From contig NZ_JAUSRB010000002.1 of the NCBI RefSeq assembly GCF_030811595.1, positions 5,518,001 to 5,582,000 on the forward strand: DNA of 64,000 nucleotides, read 5' to 3'. Each line of letters starts with the position of its first letter. Position 1 is the first letter of the stretch. Under the pieces are notes generated by a model that saw only the letters and a list, made by a program, of their open reading frames with translations, was not told the DNA's origin and did not search any database. This stretch comes from Streptosporangium brasiliense. GTDB taxonomy: Bacteria; Actinomycetota; Actinomycetes; Streptosporangiales; Streptosporangiaceae. Both the position numbers and the translations under genes were made by a program. Positions 1-9,600 of this stretch are shown piece after piece.

Positions 1-387
1 GCGCTGGCCGAGGAGCTGCGCTCCTTCCGGCCGATCCCGTTCCGGCTCGATCTCGACGGAGAGGTGATCGAGCGCGAGGCCATGCTGGTCGCGGTCGGCA
101 ACACCAGCTCCTACGGCGCCGGCATGCGGGTCTGCCCGGACGCCGTCCCCGACGACGGGCTGCTGGACGTGACGATCCTCGGGGCGGTGCCCAAGGGCGA
201 GTTCCTGCGTACCTTCCCCCGCGTCTACAAGGGCTCCCACGCGGGCCACCCCGCCGTCACGATGCGTCGCGCCCGCCGGATCACCCTGGAGGCCCCCGGC
301 GTGGTCGCCTACGCCGACGGCGAGCGGGTCGGGCCGGTCCCGCTCACCTGCGAGGTCGTCCCGGGCTCGCTGCGGGTGCTCACCTAG
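1..387 (+). CDS. Diacylglycerol/lipid kinase, C-terminal part (5' end outside window)
   Basis: The reading frame is open from the first base and ends with TAG at 385-387, so only about the last 128 residues are present. The piece has the C-terminal features of the DagK/YegS lipid kinase family: a VAVGNTSSYGAGM segment, followed by PDDGLLDVTIL, and an ending around a YADGERVGPVPL motif. These kinases phosphorylate diacylglycerol or related lipids with ATP at the inner face of the membrane. The ATP-binding N-terminal half lies upstream and cannot be checked. In many actinobacteria a gene of this type sits between tatC and helY (established knowledge), which fits helY following on the same strand 175 bases later. 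The family is clear, the substrate is not. Confidence 0.85.
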   Translation, partial: ALAEELRSFRPIPFRLDLDGEVIEREAMLVAVGNTSSYGAGMRVCPDAVPDDGLLDVTILGAVPKGEFLRTFPRVYKGSHAGHPAVTMRRARRITLEAPGVVAYADGERVGPVPLTCEVVPGSLRVLT

Positions 388-550
388 TCCGACGGCGCCC
401 CAGGGTGGCCCTGCGGTGGCCCCGCGGCGGCTCCGTAGCGGCCGGAGGCGCCGCCCGCGGCCGGGCCGCTCCCGGAGTGCGCCCCCCGCGTCCCGGGGCG
501 GGACTTGACCGTCACTTGACGCGGCGGGCGGACCGGAATCCCGATATCGG

Positions 551-556
551 TAGGGT
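551..556 (+). promoter_or_regulatory. -10 box of a likely leaderless helY transcript
   Basis: TAGGGT matches the actinobacterial TANNNT -10 pattern. Exactly six bases separate it from the helY ATG at 563, so transcription should begin at or next to the start codon. GGAG at 557-560 lies only two bases before the ATG, too close to act as a normal ribosome binding site. Confidence 0.5.
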
Positions 557-562
557 GGAGCT

Positions 563-3292
563 ATGACGACCCCAGCGGAACGCTACGCTGCTTTCCGTCA
601 GAGCCAGGCCGAGAGCGGGCCGGCGCTGACCTCGTTCCGCGGTCTGTACGACTTCGGGCTGGACGACTTCCAACTGGACGCCTGCCGGGCCCTGGAAGCC
701 GGCGACGGGGTCCTCGTGGCCGCTCCGACCGGCTCGGGCAAGACCGTCGTGGGCGAATTCGCGGTGCACCTGGCCCTGGAGCAGGGCCGCAAGTGCTTCT
801 ACACCACCCCCATCAAGGCGCTGTCCAACCAGAAGTACAACGACCTGGTCAGGCGCTACGGCGCGGCCAAGGTCGGCCTGCTCACCGGCGACAACAGCGT
901 CAACGGCGACGCCCCGATCGTCGTCATGACGACCGAGGTCCTGCGCAACATGCTCTACGCCGGGTCCGGCACCCTGGCGGGGCTCGGATTCGTCGTGATG
1001 GACGAGGTGCACTACCTGGCCGACCGGTTCCGCGGTGCGGTCTGGGAAGAGGTGATCATCCACCTGCCCGAGTCCGTCCGGCTGGTCGCCCTGTCGGCCA
1101 CGGTCAGCAACGCCGAGGAGTTCGGCGAGTGGATGGGCGAGGTCCGCGGCGACACCAGCGTCATCGTCGACGAGCACCGCCCGGTCCCGCTCTGGCAGCA
1201 CATGCTCGTCGGCCACCGCCTCTACGACCTGTTCCTGACGGACGAGGACGGCCGCCGGCCGCAGGTCAACCCCAACCTGATGCGGATCGCCAGGGACGAG
1301 GAGCGCCAGTCCTACGGCAGGGGCCGCCGGGGCTACTCCCGCCCGCGCCGGGCCGCACCGCCCGACCGGGCCGCGGCCATCGAGCGCCTCGACGCCAGCG
1401 GCCTGCTGCCGGCGATCACCTTCATCTTCTCCCGCGCCGGGTGCGACGCCGCCGTCATGCAGTGCCTGTACGCCGGGATCCGGCTCACCACCGACGCCGA
1501 ACGCCACCAGATCCGGCAGATCGTCGACGAGCGCACCGCGCACCTGCCGGACGAGGACCTGGCCGTGCTCGGTTACCTCGAATGGCGTGACGGCCTGGAG
1601 CGCGGCCTGGCCGCCCACCACGCGGGCATGCTCCCGGCCTTCAAGGAGGTCGTCGAGGAGCTGTTCACCCGCAACCTGGTCAAGGCCGTGTTCGCCACCG
1701 AGACCCTCGCGCTGGGCATCAACATGCCCGCCCGCTCCGTGGTCATCGAGAAGCTCGACAAGTGGAACGGCGAGACCCACGCCGACCTCACGCCCGGCGA
1801 ATACACCCAGCTCACCGGCCGGGCCGGGCGGCGCGGCATCGACGTCGAGGGCCACGCGGTGGTCCACTGGCAGCCGGGCATGGACCCGCTGCAGGTCGCG
1901 GGCCTGGCCAGCACCCGCACCTACCCGCTGCGCTCCAGCTTCCGCCCCTCCTACAACATGGCGGTCAACCTGGTCGGCCAGGTGGGCAGGGAACGTGCCC
2001 GGACCCTCCTGGAATCCTCCTTCGCGCAGTTCCAGGCCGACCGGGCCGTGGTCGGCATCGCCAAGCAGGTGCGCCGTGCCGAGGAGGCCCTGGAGGGCTA
2101 CCGCGAGGCGATGACCTGCCATCTGGGCGACTTCGGAGAATACGCCGCGTTGCGCCGGGCGCTGTCGGACCGGGAGGCCGAGCTGTCGCGCCGGCGCGGG
2201 GCGGCCCGCAGGGCGCAGGCGCTGCGCTCGCTGGAACTGCTGAAGCCCGGTGACATCATCCGCGTCCCCGGGGGGCGCCGCGCCGGACTGGCGGTCGTCC
2301 TGGACCCCGGGCTCAACTCCCGGGGCGAGGGGCCCTCCCCGCTGGTGCTGACCATCGGCAAGCAGGTCAAGAAGCTCTCGCCGGCCGACTTCCCGGTCCC
2401 GGTGGAGCCGGTCGAGCACCTGCGCATCCCGAAGAACTTCAACGCGCGCTCGCCGAAGGAGCGGGCCAACTTGGTCGCCTCCGTCCACGCCAAGATCGGT
2501 GACCGTGACTTCGGCAAGCCGGTCAGGGCACGTGACCACGCGGCCGAGGACGACGAGGTCAACAGCCTGCGCAGGGCGATCCGCCAGCACCCCTGCCACG
2601 GCTGTGACGAGCGTGAGGACCACGCCCGCTGGGCCGAGCGCTACTACAAGCTGCTGCGCGAGACCGAGGGGCTGCGCCGCCGGGTCGAGGGCCGCTCCCA
2701 TGTCATCGCCCGCACCTTCGACAAGGTCTGCGGCGTGCTCGACCAGCTCGGCTACCTCGAAGGCGAGAGCGTCACCGCCGAGGGCCGCCGCCTGGCCCAG
2801 CTCTACACCGAGCTGGATCTGCTGACCGCCGAGTGCCTGCGGGCCGGGCTCTGGGAGGAGCTGGACCCGGCCGAACTGGCGGCGGTGGTCTCCTCGCTGG
2901 TCTTCGAGTCCAGGCAGGCCGACGACGCCCGCCAGCCGAGGATCCCGGCGGGCGGCGTGCAGAAGGCGCTGGGGGACATGGTCCGCCTCTGGGGCGAGCT
3001 GGAGTCGATCGAGGGCGATCACGGCCTGTCCTTCATCAGGGAACCCGACTTCGGCTTCGCCTGGGCGGCCTTCCGCTGGGCCAAGGGCCACAACCTGGAC
3101 GCCGTGCTGTCGGAGGGGATCAACGGGACCGAGCTGGCCGCCGGTGACTTCGTCCGCTGGATCAAGCAACTGCTCGACCTGCTCGGCCAGATCTCCGACG
3201 CCGCCCCGCGCGGCAGCAAGGTCAAGCAGCACGCGGGCAAGGCGATGGACGCGCTCCGGCGCGGGGTGGTGGCCTACTCCTCGCTCAGCTGA
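563..3292 (+). CDS. helY: Ski2/Mtr4-like ATP-dependent RNA helicase HelY
   Basis: A 909-residue superfamily 2 helicase that unwinds or remodels RNA using ATP in the cytoplasm. Walker A (APTGSGKT) is at residues 54-61 and the DEVH box at 147-150. A SATVSNAEEFGEW segment is motif III. The second RecA domain carries TETLALGINMPA and the motif VI-like TGRAGRRGID. A CHGC pair and the C-terminal DSHCT-type domain (around residues 740-900) complete the Ski2 architecture. The length matches actinobacterial HelY. The ATG is chosen because a TANNNT box ends six bases upstream, the usual leaderless arrangement. The gene follows a lipid kinase gene on the same strand and is the last backbone gene before the biosynthetic cluster. 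A 0.94-kb-scale antisense ORF over the gene is a GC-rich shadow. Confidence 0.95.
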   Translation: MTTPAERYAAFRQSQAESGPALTSFRGLYDFGLDDFQLDACRALEAGDGVLVAAPTGSGKTVVGEFAVHLALEQGRKCFYTTPIKALSNQKYNDLVRRYGAAKVGLLTGDNSVNGDAPIVVMTTEVLRNMLYAGSGTLAGLGFVVMDEVHYLADRFRGAVWEEVIIHLPESVRLVALSATVSNAEEFGEWMGEVRGDTSVIVDEHRPVPLWQHMLVGHRLYDLFLTDEDGRRPQVNPNLMRIARDEERQSYGRGRRGYSRPRRAAPPDRAAAIERLDASGLLPAITFIFSRAGCDAAVMQCLYAGIRLTTDAERHQIRQIVDERTAHLPDEDLAVLGYLEWRDGLERGLAAHHAGMLPAFKEVVEELFTRNLVKAVFATETLALGINMPARSVVIEKLDKWNGETHADLTPGEYTQLTGRAGRRGIDVEGHAVVHWQPGMDPLQVAGLASTRTYPLRSSFRPSYNMAVNLVGQVGRERARTLLESSFAQFQADRAVVGIAKQVRRAEEALEGYREAMTCHLGDFGEYAALRRALSDREAELSRRRGAARRAQALRSLELLKPGDIIRVPGGRRAGLAVVLDPGLNSRGEGPSPLVLTIGKQVKKLSPADFPVPVEPVEHLRIPKNFNARSPKERANLVASVHAKIGDRDFGKPVRARDHAAEDDEVNSLRRAIRQHPCHGCDEREDHARWAERYYKLLRETEGLRRRVEGRSHVIARTFDKVCGVLDQLGYLEGESVTAEGRRLAQLYTELDLLTAECLRAGLWEELDPAELAAVVSSLVFESRQADDARQPRIPAGGVQKALGDMVRLWGELESIEGDHGLSFIREPDFGFAWAAFRWAKGHNLDAVLSEGINGTELAAGDFVRWIKQLLDLLGQISDAAPRGSKVKQHAGKAMDALRRGVVAYSSLS

Positions 3293-3623
3293 GGCCGGCC
3301 CGGCCGGCGGCCCCGTCACCGCTCAGCTGAGCGTCTGCTCGGCCGGCGGCCCTGTCCGCGTCCTTCGCCGCAACGGCGGAACCCGGACGCGAGCACATCC
3401 GGGAGAAGCCCCCGCAAGGGCAGGGCCCGGCCCGCGGGCGCGGACCGCGGCGGGTGGAGGGCGAGCACGGACACCTCCCGGTTCTTCCGGGCGGCGCCGC
3501 CGGTGCCGGTCGGCCGTGGAACAGGTCGGCGTCGGCCGGGTTCCGGCTCCTCCACCGCCTGCGCCCTCGTGGATCTCGCGGCGCGGCTCCGCCGAGGCCG
3601 TGTGCTCGGCGACGAACACCGCC
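3293..3623. other. Intergenic region between helY and the biosynthetic cluster
   Basis: No gene is supported in these 331 bases. GCTCAGCTGAG at the end of helY (3283-3293) is repeated at 3321-3331, where it forms the perfect 12-base palindrome GCTCAGCTGAGC. CGGCCGGCGGCCC follows each copy (3301 and 3340). This imperfect 38-39-base duplication marks the left edge of the cluster. It may also act as a transcription stop between convergent helY and the methyltransferase gene. Confidence 0.5.
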
Positions 3624-4466
3624 TCAGGGAGACCGGAGAACAGACGTGGACCCGGTGATGAGGATGCTGCCCATCCCGGAGATCTCGGTGCAGTTGAGGA
3701 TCCCGCTCTCGACTCGTTCCACGGCCTCGGCCCCGTACTCAGCGGTGAGTCCGTCCCGGTGGCGGTCGAGCCGCTCAAGGACCCGGCCGTAGAAGGGCTC
3801 GGTGTGCTCGGTGAGGTCCGCCACGGCTTCGAGCTCGAATCCCGTGGCGCACAGGGCCTCCACGTAGACCTCCTCGGGCTCTATGGACAGGACCTGGAAC
3901 ATCTCGAAGTACGTCGTCAACCGGGACCGCATCTCCTCGGTGAGGGGGACGCGCAGACACGGGGTCTCCACCACGACCCGTCCGCCGGGCCGCAGCACCC
4001 GGGCGACCTCCGCGAACAGCGGTTCCGGCATGAAGTGCGGTGTCGACTCCAGGATCAGCGCCGCGTCGAACGAGGCTTCGGGGTAGGGCATGGCCAGCGC
4101 GTCGCACCGTTCGAAGGACACCGACGACCCCACGCCCCGTTCACGCGCCCAGGCCCTTCCACGTTCCAGGGCGTGCTCGTTGACGTCGATCGCCGTCACC
4201 CGCGCTCCAGTGGTCTCGGCCACCGCCACGGCGGGGCGTCCGTTCCCGCACCCGACATCCAGCACATGCTCACCGACGCCCGCTCTCAGCCTTTCGATCA
4301 CCACGCGGGTCAGCCGCGCGGTGGCCTCCTCGATCGAGGACCGGTCCTCCGGCCCCGACCAGTACCCGTAGTGCAGGTCGGGGCCGCCGACCTTTTCGGT
4401 CAGTGCGGCCAGGTACTCGTAAGAGCTGGAGACATCCTCGATCCTGGGGAGCGATCTGCTCGACAT
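3624..4466 (-). CDS. SAM-dependent methyltransferase, RebM-like (cluster methyltransferase 1)
   Basis: A 280-residue class I methyltransferase. The glycine-rich SAM motif reads VLDVGCGNGRPAV, followed by the acidic end of strand 2 (VTAIDVN) and the post-I motif RCDALAMPY. The N-terminal HYGYWSG segment followed by EATARLTRVV is typical of the RebM-type small-molecule and sugar O-methyltransferases. The ATG at 4466 has GGAGGAGAA directly upstream. It is the last gene of the minus-strand cluster, 145 bases after the P450 stop, so it may have its own promoter. It is clearly paralogous to the methyltransferase at 13941-14798 and probably methylates the cluster product. Whether it acts on oxygen, nitrogen or carbon cannot be told from sequence. 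Confidence 0.88.
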   Translation of the reverse strand: MSSRSLPRIEDVSSSYEYLAALTEKVGGPDLHYGYWSGPEDRSSIEEATARLTRVVIERLRAGVGEHVLDVGCGNGRPAVAVAETTGARVTAIDVNEHALERGRAWARERGVGSSVSFERCDALAMPYPEASFDAALILESTPHFMPEPLFAEVARVLRPGGRVVVETPCLRVPLTEEMRSRLTTYFEMFQVLSIEPEEVYVEALCATGFELEAVADLTEHTEPFYGRVLERLDRHRDGLTAEYGAEAVERVESGILNCTEISGMGSILITGSTSVLRSP

Positions 4467-4611
4467 TTCTCCTCCGTCGTTTCAAAGGGTCCGTTGAGGC
4501 GACCGTCCGGCACCGCACCGGTTCTCCGCGCGGTGACGATCTCCTGCCGCTCCGTTCAGTGATCTCCGCCCGCTGTCCGGTCCGGATGGCGCTCCGGTCT
4601 CCCGCGCGGCG

Positions 4612-5823
4612 CTACCACGACACCGGAAGCGATTCGACGCTGTATGCCGCGTTCATCGGAGTGAACCGCAGTCCGTCGAACGGGACGGCCAGGCGCAGGC
4701 CGGGGAAGCGGCGCAGGAGACGAGGGATGCCGATCCGCAGTTCCATCCTGGCCAGCTCGGCGCCCAGGCAGTGGCGCACGCCGTGCCCGAAGGCGAGATG
4801 GGGCGGCGGCGGTTCGCGGGTGATGTCGAACCGGTCCAGGCCGGGGCTCAGGTCGCTGTCGCGGTTGGCGGAGGGCAGCTGACACAGGACGTACTCTCCG
4901 GCCTTGACCTCCTTGCCGCCGACCACGGTGTCCCCGGCGGCGGTGAACACCTTCCCGAAGGCGACCACCGACAGGTGACGGAGCAGCTCCTCGACGGCGC
5001 GCTGCGGGTCGGCGGAGCCGTCACGCAGCGCCGCGGCCTGGTCGGGGTGGCGCAGCAGCAGCAGGACGCCCAGGGCGATCGTCCCGGACGTCGTCGCGTA
5101 TCCCGCGAGCAGCAACTGGGCGGCGATCCCGGCGATCTCGGCGTCGGACAGCTCCGCCCCGTGCGAGGCGATCGTCCTGCCGATGAGGCCGCGCCCCGGG
5201 GCGCGGTGGCACTCGTCGACGAAGCCGCGCATGTACCCGTCCAGTTCGCCGAACGCGACCGCCTGGTCCTGCGGGGCCGCGGTGAAGTCGAGCAACGTGC
5301 CCACGTACGGCAGGAGCCCGGACCGATCCACTTCCGGGATCCCGAGGAGTTCGAAGAACAGCCGTGACGGGACGGCGAGCGCGAAGTCCGCCACCAGGTC
5401 GGCGGGAGGTCCCAGACGGTCGATCGCGTCCAGCTCCTCGTCGACCACGGTCTCGACCCGCGGGCGGAACTCCCGCATCCGGCGCGCACTGAACTCGGCG
5501 TTGAGGATCCGCCGGACGCGGGCGTGCTCGCGGGGACCGTAGGTCGAGAAGAACCCCGGACGCGGTGGGGGAAAGCCTCCTTGCGGCATGGGCGGGGGGA
5601 TCGGGCCGTCGATCGCCGCTTCGGAGCTGAACCGGGCCTGGTCGGAGATCACCTGGCGTACGTCGGTGTAGCGGGTGACCATCCACGCGCTCGCCCCGGT
5701 GGACAGGGTGATGCGGGTCACCGGTTCCCGGGCCCGGAGGCGGGTGAGTTCTTCGGCCGGGTCGAACGGGCAGGTGCTCGACCGGCGGACGAAGATCGGA
5801 GCGGTCGGGTGGGGCGGGGTCAC
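4612..5823 (-). CDS. Cytochrome P450 (cluster P450 1)
   Basis: A 403-residue bacterial class I P450 oxidising a small molecule with electrons from ferredoxin. The heme-binding loop FGHGVRHCLG has the thiolate Cys at residue 352, and EELLR supplies the ExxR pair. The I-helix reads AGYATT, so the usual acidic residue before the conserved Thr is Ala243. That is atypical for the proton-delivery pair. The frame is open far upstream, but GTG at 5823 gives a normal P450 N-terminus. It starts 47 bases after the thioesterase stop and has GAGG about 11 bases upstream. It probably tailors the PKS-NRPS product. Substrate and regiochemistry are unknown. Confidence 0.9.
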   Translation of the reverse strand: MTPPHPTAPIFVRRSSTCPFDPAEELTRLRAREPVTRITLSTGASAWMVTRYTDVRQVISDQARFSSEAAIDGPIPPPMPQGGFPPPRPGFFSTYGPREHARVRRILNAEFSARRMREFRPRVETVVDEELDAIDRLGPPADLVADFALAVPSRLFFELLGIPEVDRSGLLPYVGTLLDFTAAPQDQAVAFGELDGYMRGFVDECHRAPGRGLIGRTIASHGAELSDAEIAGIAAQLLLAGYATTSGTIALGVLLLLRHPDQAAALRDGSADPQRAVEELLRHLSVVAFGKVFTAAGDTVVGGKEVKAGEYVLCQLPSANRDSDLSPGLDRFDITREPPPPHLAFGHGVRHCLGAELARMELRIGIPRLLRRFPGLRLAVPFDGLRFTPMNAAYSVESLPVSW

Positions 5824-5870
5824 GGTCGTGGGGCCTCGTTTCTCGGATGGGACTGACCGGTCGGACGGCC

Positions 5871-6635
5871 TCAGCGGGTTGCCGGAATCGAGCCGAGGCG
5901 GTCGCCGATGTCGGCGACGAGGTCCGCTTCCGCCTGCAACAGGTAGAAATGCCCTCCGGGGAAGGTGCGGAACTCGATGCCGGCATCCGTGACAGGGCTC
6001 CAGGCGCGCATGTCCTCCTGGCTCACCCGCTCGTCGTCCGCCCCCCGGTAGGCGGTGATCGGGACGGGCAGCCGCGGAGTGCACGCGGGCCGGTAGGCGT
6101 ACAGGAGATCGTGGTCCGCCCGTAGCGCGGGCAGCACCACGCTCATCAGCTCGGGGAAGCGCCGCAGCAGCGGATCGGCGGAGCGGGCCTGCGCCGCGAG
6201 CTCGTCGTCACGGAGAGGGATCTTCCCTATGCCGCTGCCGTGCACCTGCGGCGCGATGTGCGCGGACACCAGCAACGCGGCCGGAGTGACGCCCTGCCGC
6301 GTGGCGAGCCGGACCGCGACCTCGTAGGCGACCACGGCCCCCATGCTGTGCCCGAACAGGGCGAGCGGCCGGTCGGCCAGGGGTGCCAGTGCCTGGCAGA
6401 TACGGTCGGAGAGGAGGTCCATACGGGTGATCGGAGGTTCACCGATCCTGTCCTGCCGTCCCGGATAGCACACGGTGGCGAACTCGATGTCGGCGGGGAG
6501 CCGGGCCTGCCAGCCTCGGTAGAAGGCCGGGGTGCCGCCGGCATGGGGCATGCAGATGAGTCGCAGCCGTGGTCCGGGGAGCGGGCGCTGTCGACGGAGC
6601 CAGAGCCGGGAGCCGTCCGGGATCGTCTCGGTCAT
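5871..6635 (-). CDS. Type II (stand-alone) thioesterase of the PKS-NRPS cluster
   Basis: A 254-residue alpha/beta hydrolase of the GrsT/RifR type. It has the N-terminal CMPHAGG segment, the nucleophile elbow GHSMG and a late GGHFYL histidine motif, which make a Ser-Asp-His triad. Such enzymes usually clear wrongly loaded acyl groups from carrier proteins, and some release products. Its ATG overlaps the PKS stop codon by four bases (ATGA at 6632-6635), so translation is coupled. No thioesterase, reductase or condensation domain exists elsewhere in the cluster. This enzyme is therefore the only visible candidate for product release (inference). Confidence 0.92.
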   Translation of the reverse strand: MTETIPDGSRLWLRRQRPLPGPRLRLICMPHAGGTPAFYRGWQARLPADIEFATVCYPGRQDRIGEPPITRMDLLSDRICQALAPLADRPLALFGHSMGAVVAYEVAVRLATRQGVTPAALLVSAHIAPQVHGSGIGKIPLRDDELAAQARSADPLLRRFPELMSVVLPALRADHDLLYAYRPACTPRLPVPITAYRGADDERVSQEDMRAWSPVTDAGIEFRTFPGGHFYLLQAEADLVADIGDRLGSIPATR

Positions 6636-9600
6636 GAGTCGTCACTTCCTTCGAGATCCATCAGGAGCCGCCTTCCGCCCGGCTCCTCTTCGCCGGCCGC
6701 CGGGGCCTCGGCGAGTTCCTTGGCCAGGCCCTCGATCGTCGGGGCGCCGAAGAGCGCTTTCACCGAGAGCCGCACCCCGAGCCGTTCCCTGCAGCGCTGG
6801 ACGACCTGCAGCGCGCTCAGCGAATGTCCGCCCAGGCTGAAGAAGTCGTCATGTCTGCCGATGGCGCCGGCGCCGAGCACCTCCTGCCACACCGCCAGGA
6901 GTTCCAGCTCGCGGGGACTCCACCCGCCGGTTTCACCGGACCCGCCGGTGCCGTCGGCGGCGGGTCCGGTGAGGGCGGAGGAGCGTCCGGGCCGGGGTGC
7001 GGCGGACACCGGGTCCGGGACGTGGGCGGCCCCGGGAGGGCGGGCGGACACGACGACCTGGCCCAGGCAGACGGCGGTCAGGCACCTTTCGAAGGCCGCG
7101 ATTCCCTCGTCGGGGCTCAGTCCGCCGCTCAGCGCCTCGCCGGTGAGTTCGCGGTGGTGGCGTTCCACCTCGCGGGCCATCCCGACGCCGTTCCAGCGAT
7201 CCCAGTTGACCGACAGGACCGGTGTTCCGTCGCGCCGCGCGCGCAGCGCGAAGGTGTCCAGGAAGGCGTTGGCCGCGCCGTAGCAGGCCAGGCCGGGAGC
7301 GCCGGAGAAGGCGGCGAGTGAGGAGCACAACATGATGAAGTCGGGATGCGTGTCCGTCTCGGCGAGGGCGGAGAGCAACGCGGCGGTTCCGGTGGTCTTC
7401 GCCCGCAGAGCGGCGTCGATGCTCTCCCTGTCCAGGAACTGCGCCATGCCGCCGCCCGGCACGCCGGCGGCGTGGATCACGCCGTGGATCGCGCCGAACC
7501 GCGACCGGACCTCTTCCAGGACTTCTCCGAGGGCCGCCGGGTCGGCGACGTCCGCGTGGCGGAGCAGGATGTCGCCCTCCCGCCCCGCGAGCAGCGTCTC
7601 CCCGTCCACGCCGGGCCCGTCCGCCGGTGGCGTGCCGCGCGTGCCCCGCCCGACGAGGGCGAGCCGCGCCGAGTGGGCGCGTGCCAGATGCCCGGCCAGC
7701 CGCAGTCCGATCCCGCTCATGCCGCCGGTGATCACATAGGTTCCGCCCGGGCGAAGTGAGGGGACCGTGCCGGGCGGCGTCTCCAGCGGGTCGAATCCCC
7801 GCAGCCACCGGTGGCCCCCCCGGAGGCCGACGGGGTCCTGCCGCGGAGGACGGGAGAATTCGCCGAGGATCTGCCCGGCCCGCCACCTCTGGTCCGCGCT
7901 GTCGTCGGCGTCCACGTCCACGAGCCGGACGGGCACATCGGTCAGCTCGCAGCGGAGCGGTCCGGCGGCCCCGATCGTGAGAGCCGCCCGAGGATCGAGC
8001 CGTTCGGCTCCGGTGATCTCCAGCGCTCCTCTGGTTACCAGGCAGAGATCCGTCCTCCCGAGGCGGCCGCCCAAGGCGTGGGCCAGGCCGGTGACCTCGC
8101 TCAGCGGCGGGCACACGTCCGCGGGGAGCGCCGCCCCCCACAGGCAGATGATCCGCAGCGGTCCGCCCGGCCCGGGCCGGGCCGTTTTCAGCAGCCGCTC
8201 GTAGTGCTCGGGACGTCGAGGGTCGATCTCGCAGTGTTCGGGACGCCGCGGGACGGCCGTGACCCGAGGTGAGGACCCGCGCCGGAACTCCCGCCCCGGG
8301 GTGACGACGGCGACGGGGGCTCCCCGTTTCTCCAGCACGGCGGTGATCGCATCGGCGAGGGGGGAGGAGTCGGAGAACAGGACCCATCCCGTCTCCTCCA
8401 CGGTGGCTTCGAGAACCGCCGGGCGCGTTTCCACGGCGCGTTTCCAGGTGACCCCGTAGAGCCCCTCAGGTGAACGCTCCGCGGGCGCGGGTTCCGTGGC
8501 GCGCGCCGGTCCGGGCAGGTGGAGGGTGGGGGTGAAGGGATAGGGGACCGCGGGGTGTCGCCGGCGCGGCCGCGGCCAGAGCGCGGGCAGGTCGACCTCG
8601 ACGCCGGCCTCCCACAGCCGGGCCAGCGCGCGCAGCAGGACCTCCCTGTCGGGGCGCTCGTCCAGCGGGTGGCGGGTGGTGTTGACGACGACGAAGTCCT
8701 GCCCTGCCTGGGCCCCGGCCAGCGTGGTCAGCGTGGTTCCGGGTCCCACTTCGACGAGGACCTTCGGGCCCTGGGCCAAAACGTGGCCGAGCCCCGCGTC
8801 GAACCGGACCGTCCGGCGCAGGTGGGCGACCCAGTACTCGGGGTCGCTGAGATCGGCCTTGTCGTCCCCCGTCACGTTGGACACCACGGGCACCGAGGGG
8901 GCGCGCAGTTCGATGCCGTCCAGGAAGGCGCGGAACTCGCCGAGGACGGGGTCGACCAGGGGGGAGTGGGCGGCGGTGCCGAGCGGGAGCAGACGGCAGA
9001 CGATCCCCTGCCGGTCCAGGGACCGGTGGACCTCGGCGATACGGGCGGACAGGCCGGCCAGCACGCAGATGTTCGGTCCGTTGACGGCTGACAGGCAGAC
9101 CTCGGCGTCGAGGAAGGGCTCGATCTCCTGCGCCGGGGCCGAGACCGAGAGCATCGCTCCGTCGCGCAACCGAGACAGGAGCTCACCGCGTTTGACCACG
9201 ATCGCCAGCGCGTCGCGCAGCGACACCACGCCGGCGACGCAGGCCGCGGCGTACTCCCCGAGGCTGTGCCCGATCAGCAGGGCGGGCCTGACCCCGAAGG
9301 ATTCGACGAGCCGGTTCAGCGCGATCTCCATGACGAACACGGCCGGCAGCGCCAGCGAGGGGTCGGTCTCCTCAGCCGTGCTCTTCTCACCGTGCACGGC
9401 CCACAGGGCGTGGAGCCGCCCGGCGGTGGTGCGGTCGGGCAGCAGGCCCAGGCACTCGTCCACGGCCGCGCGGAAGACCGGTTCGTCGTGGTAGAGCTCC
9501 CGCCCCATCGAGGGATACTGCGTCCCCCCTCCCGGGAACATGAACACCACATCGCCCCGTGCCGCCCAGGCGCGCGAGAACGGCGCTCCGGCCGCCCGCT

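Noticed and set aside
512..3319. A 935-codon open frame antisense to helY
   Set aside because: It mirrors the helY codons, is Arg/Gly/Val/Leu-rich with no recognisable domain and no ribosome binding site. helY itself is a complete conserved protein.
7500..9000. A dehydratase domain between the PKS acyltransferase and ketoreductase
   Set aside because: Residues about 890-1135 lack the HxxxGxxxxP motif and look like the structural half of the ketoreductase.
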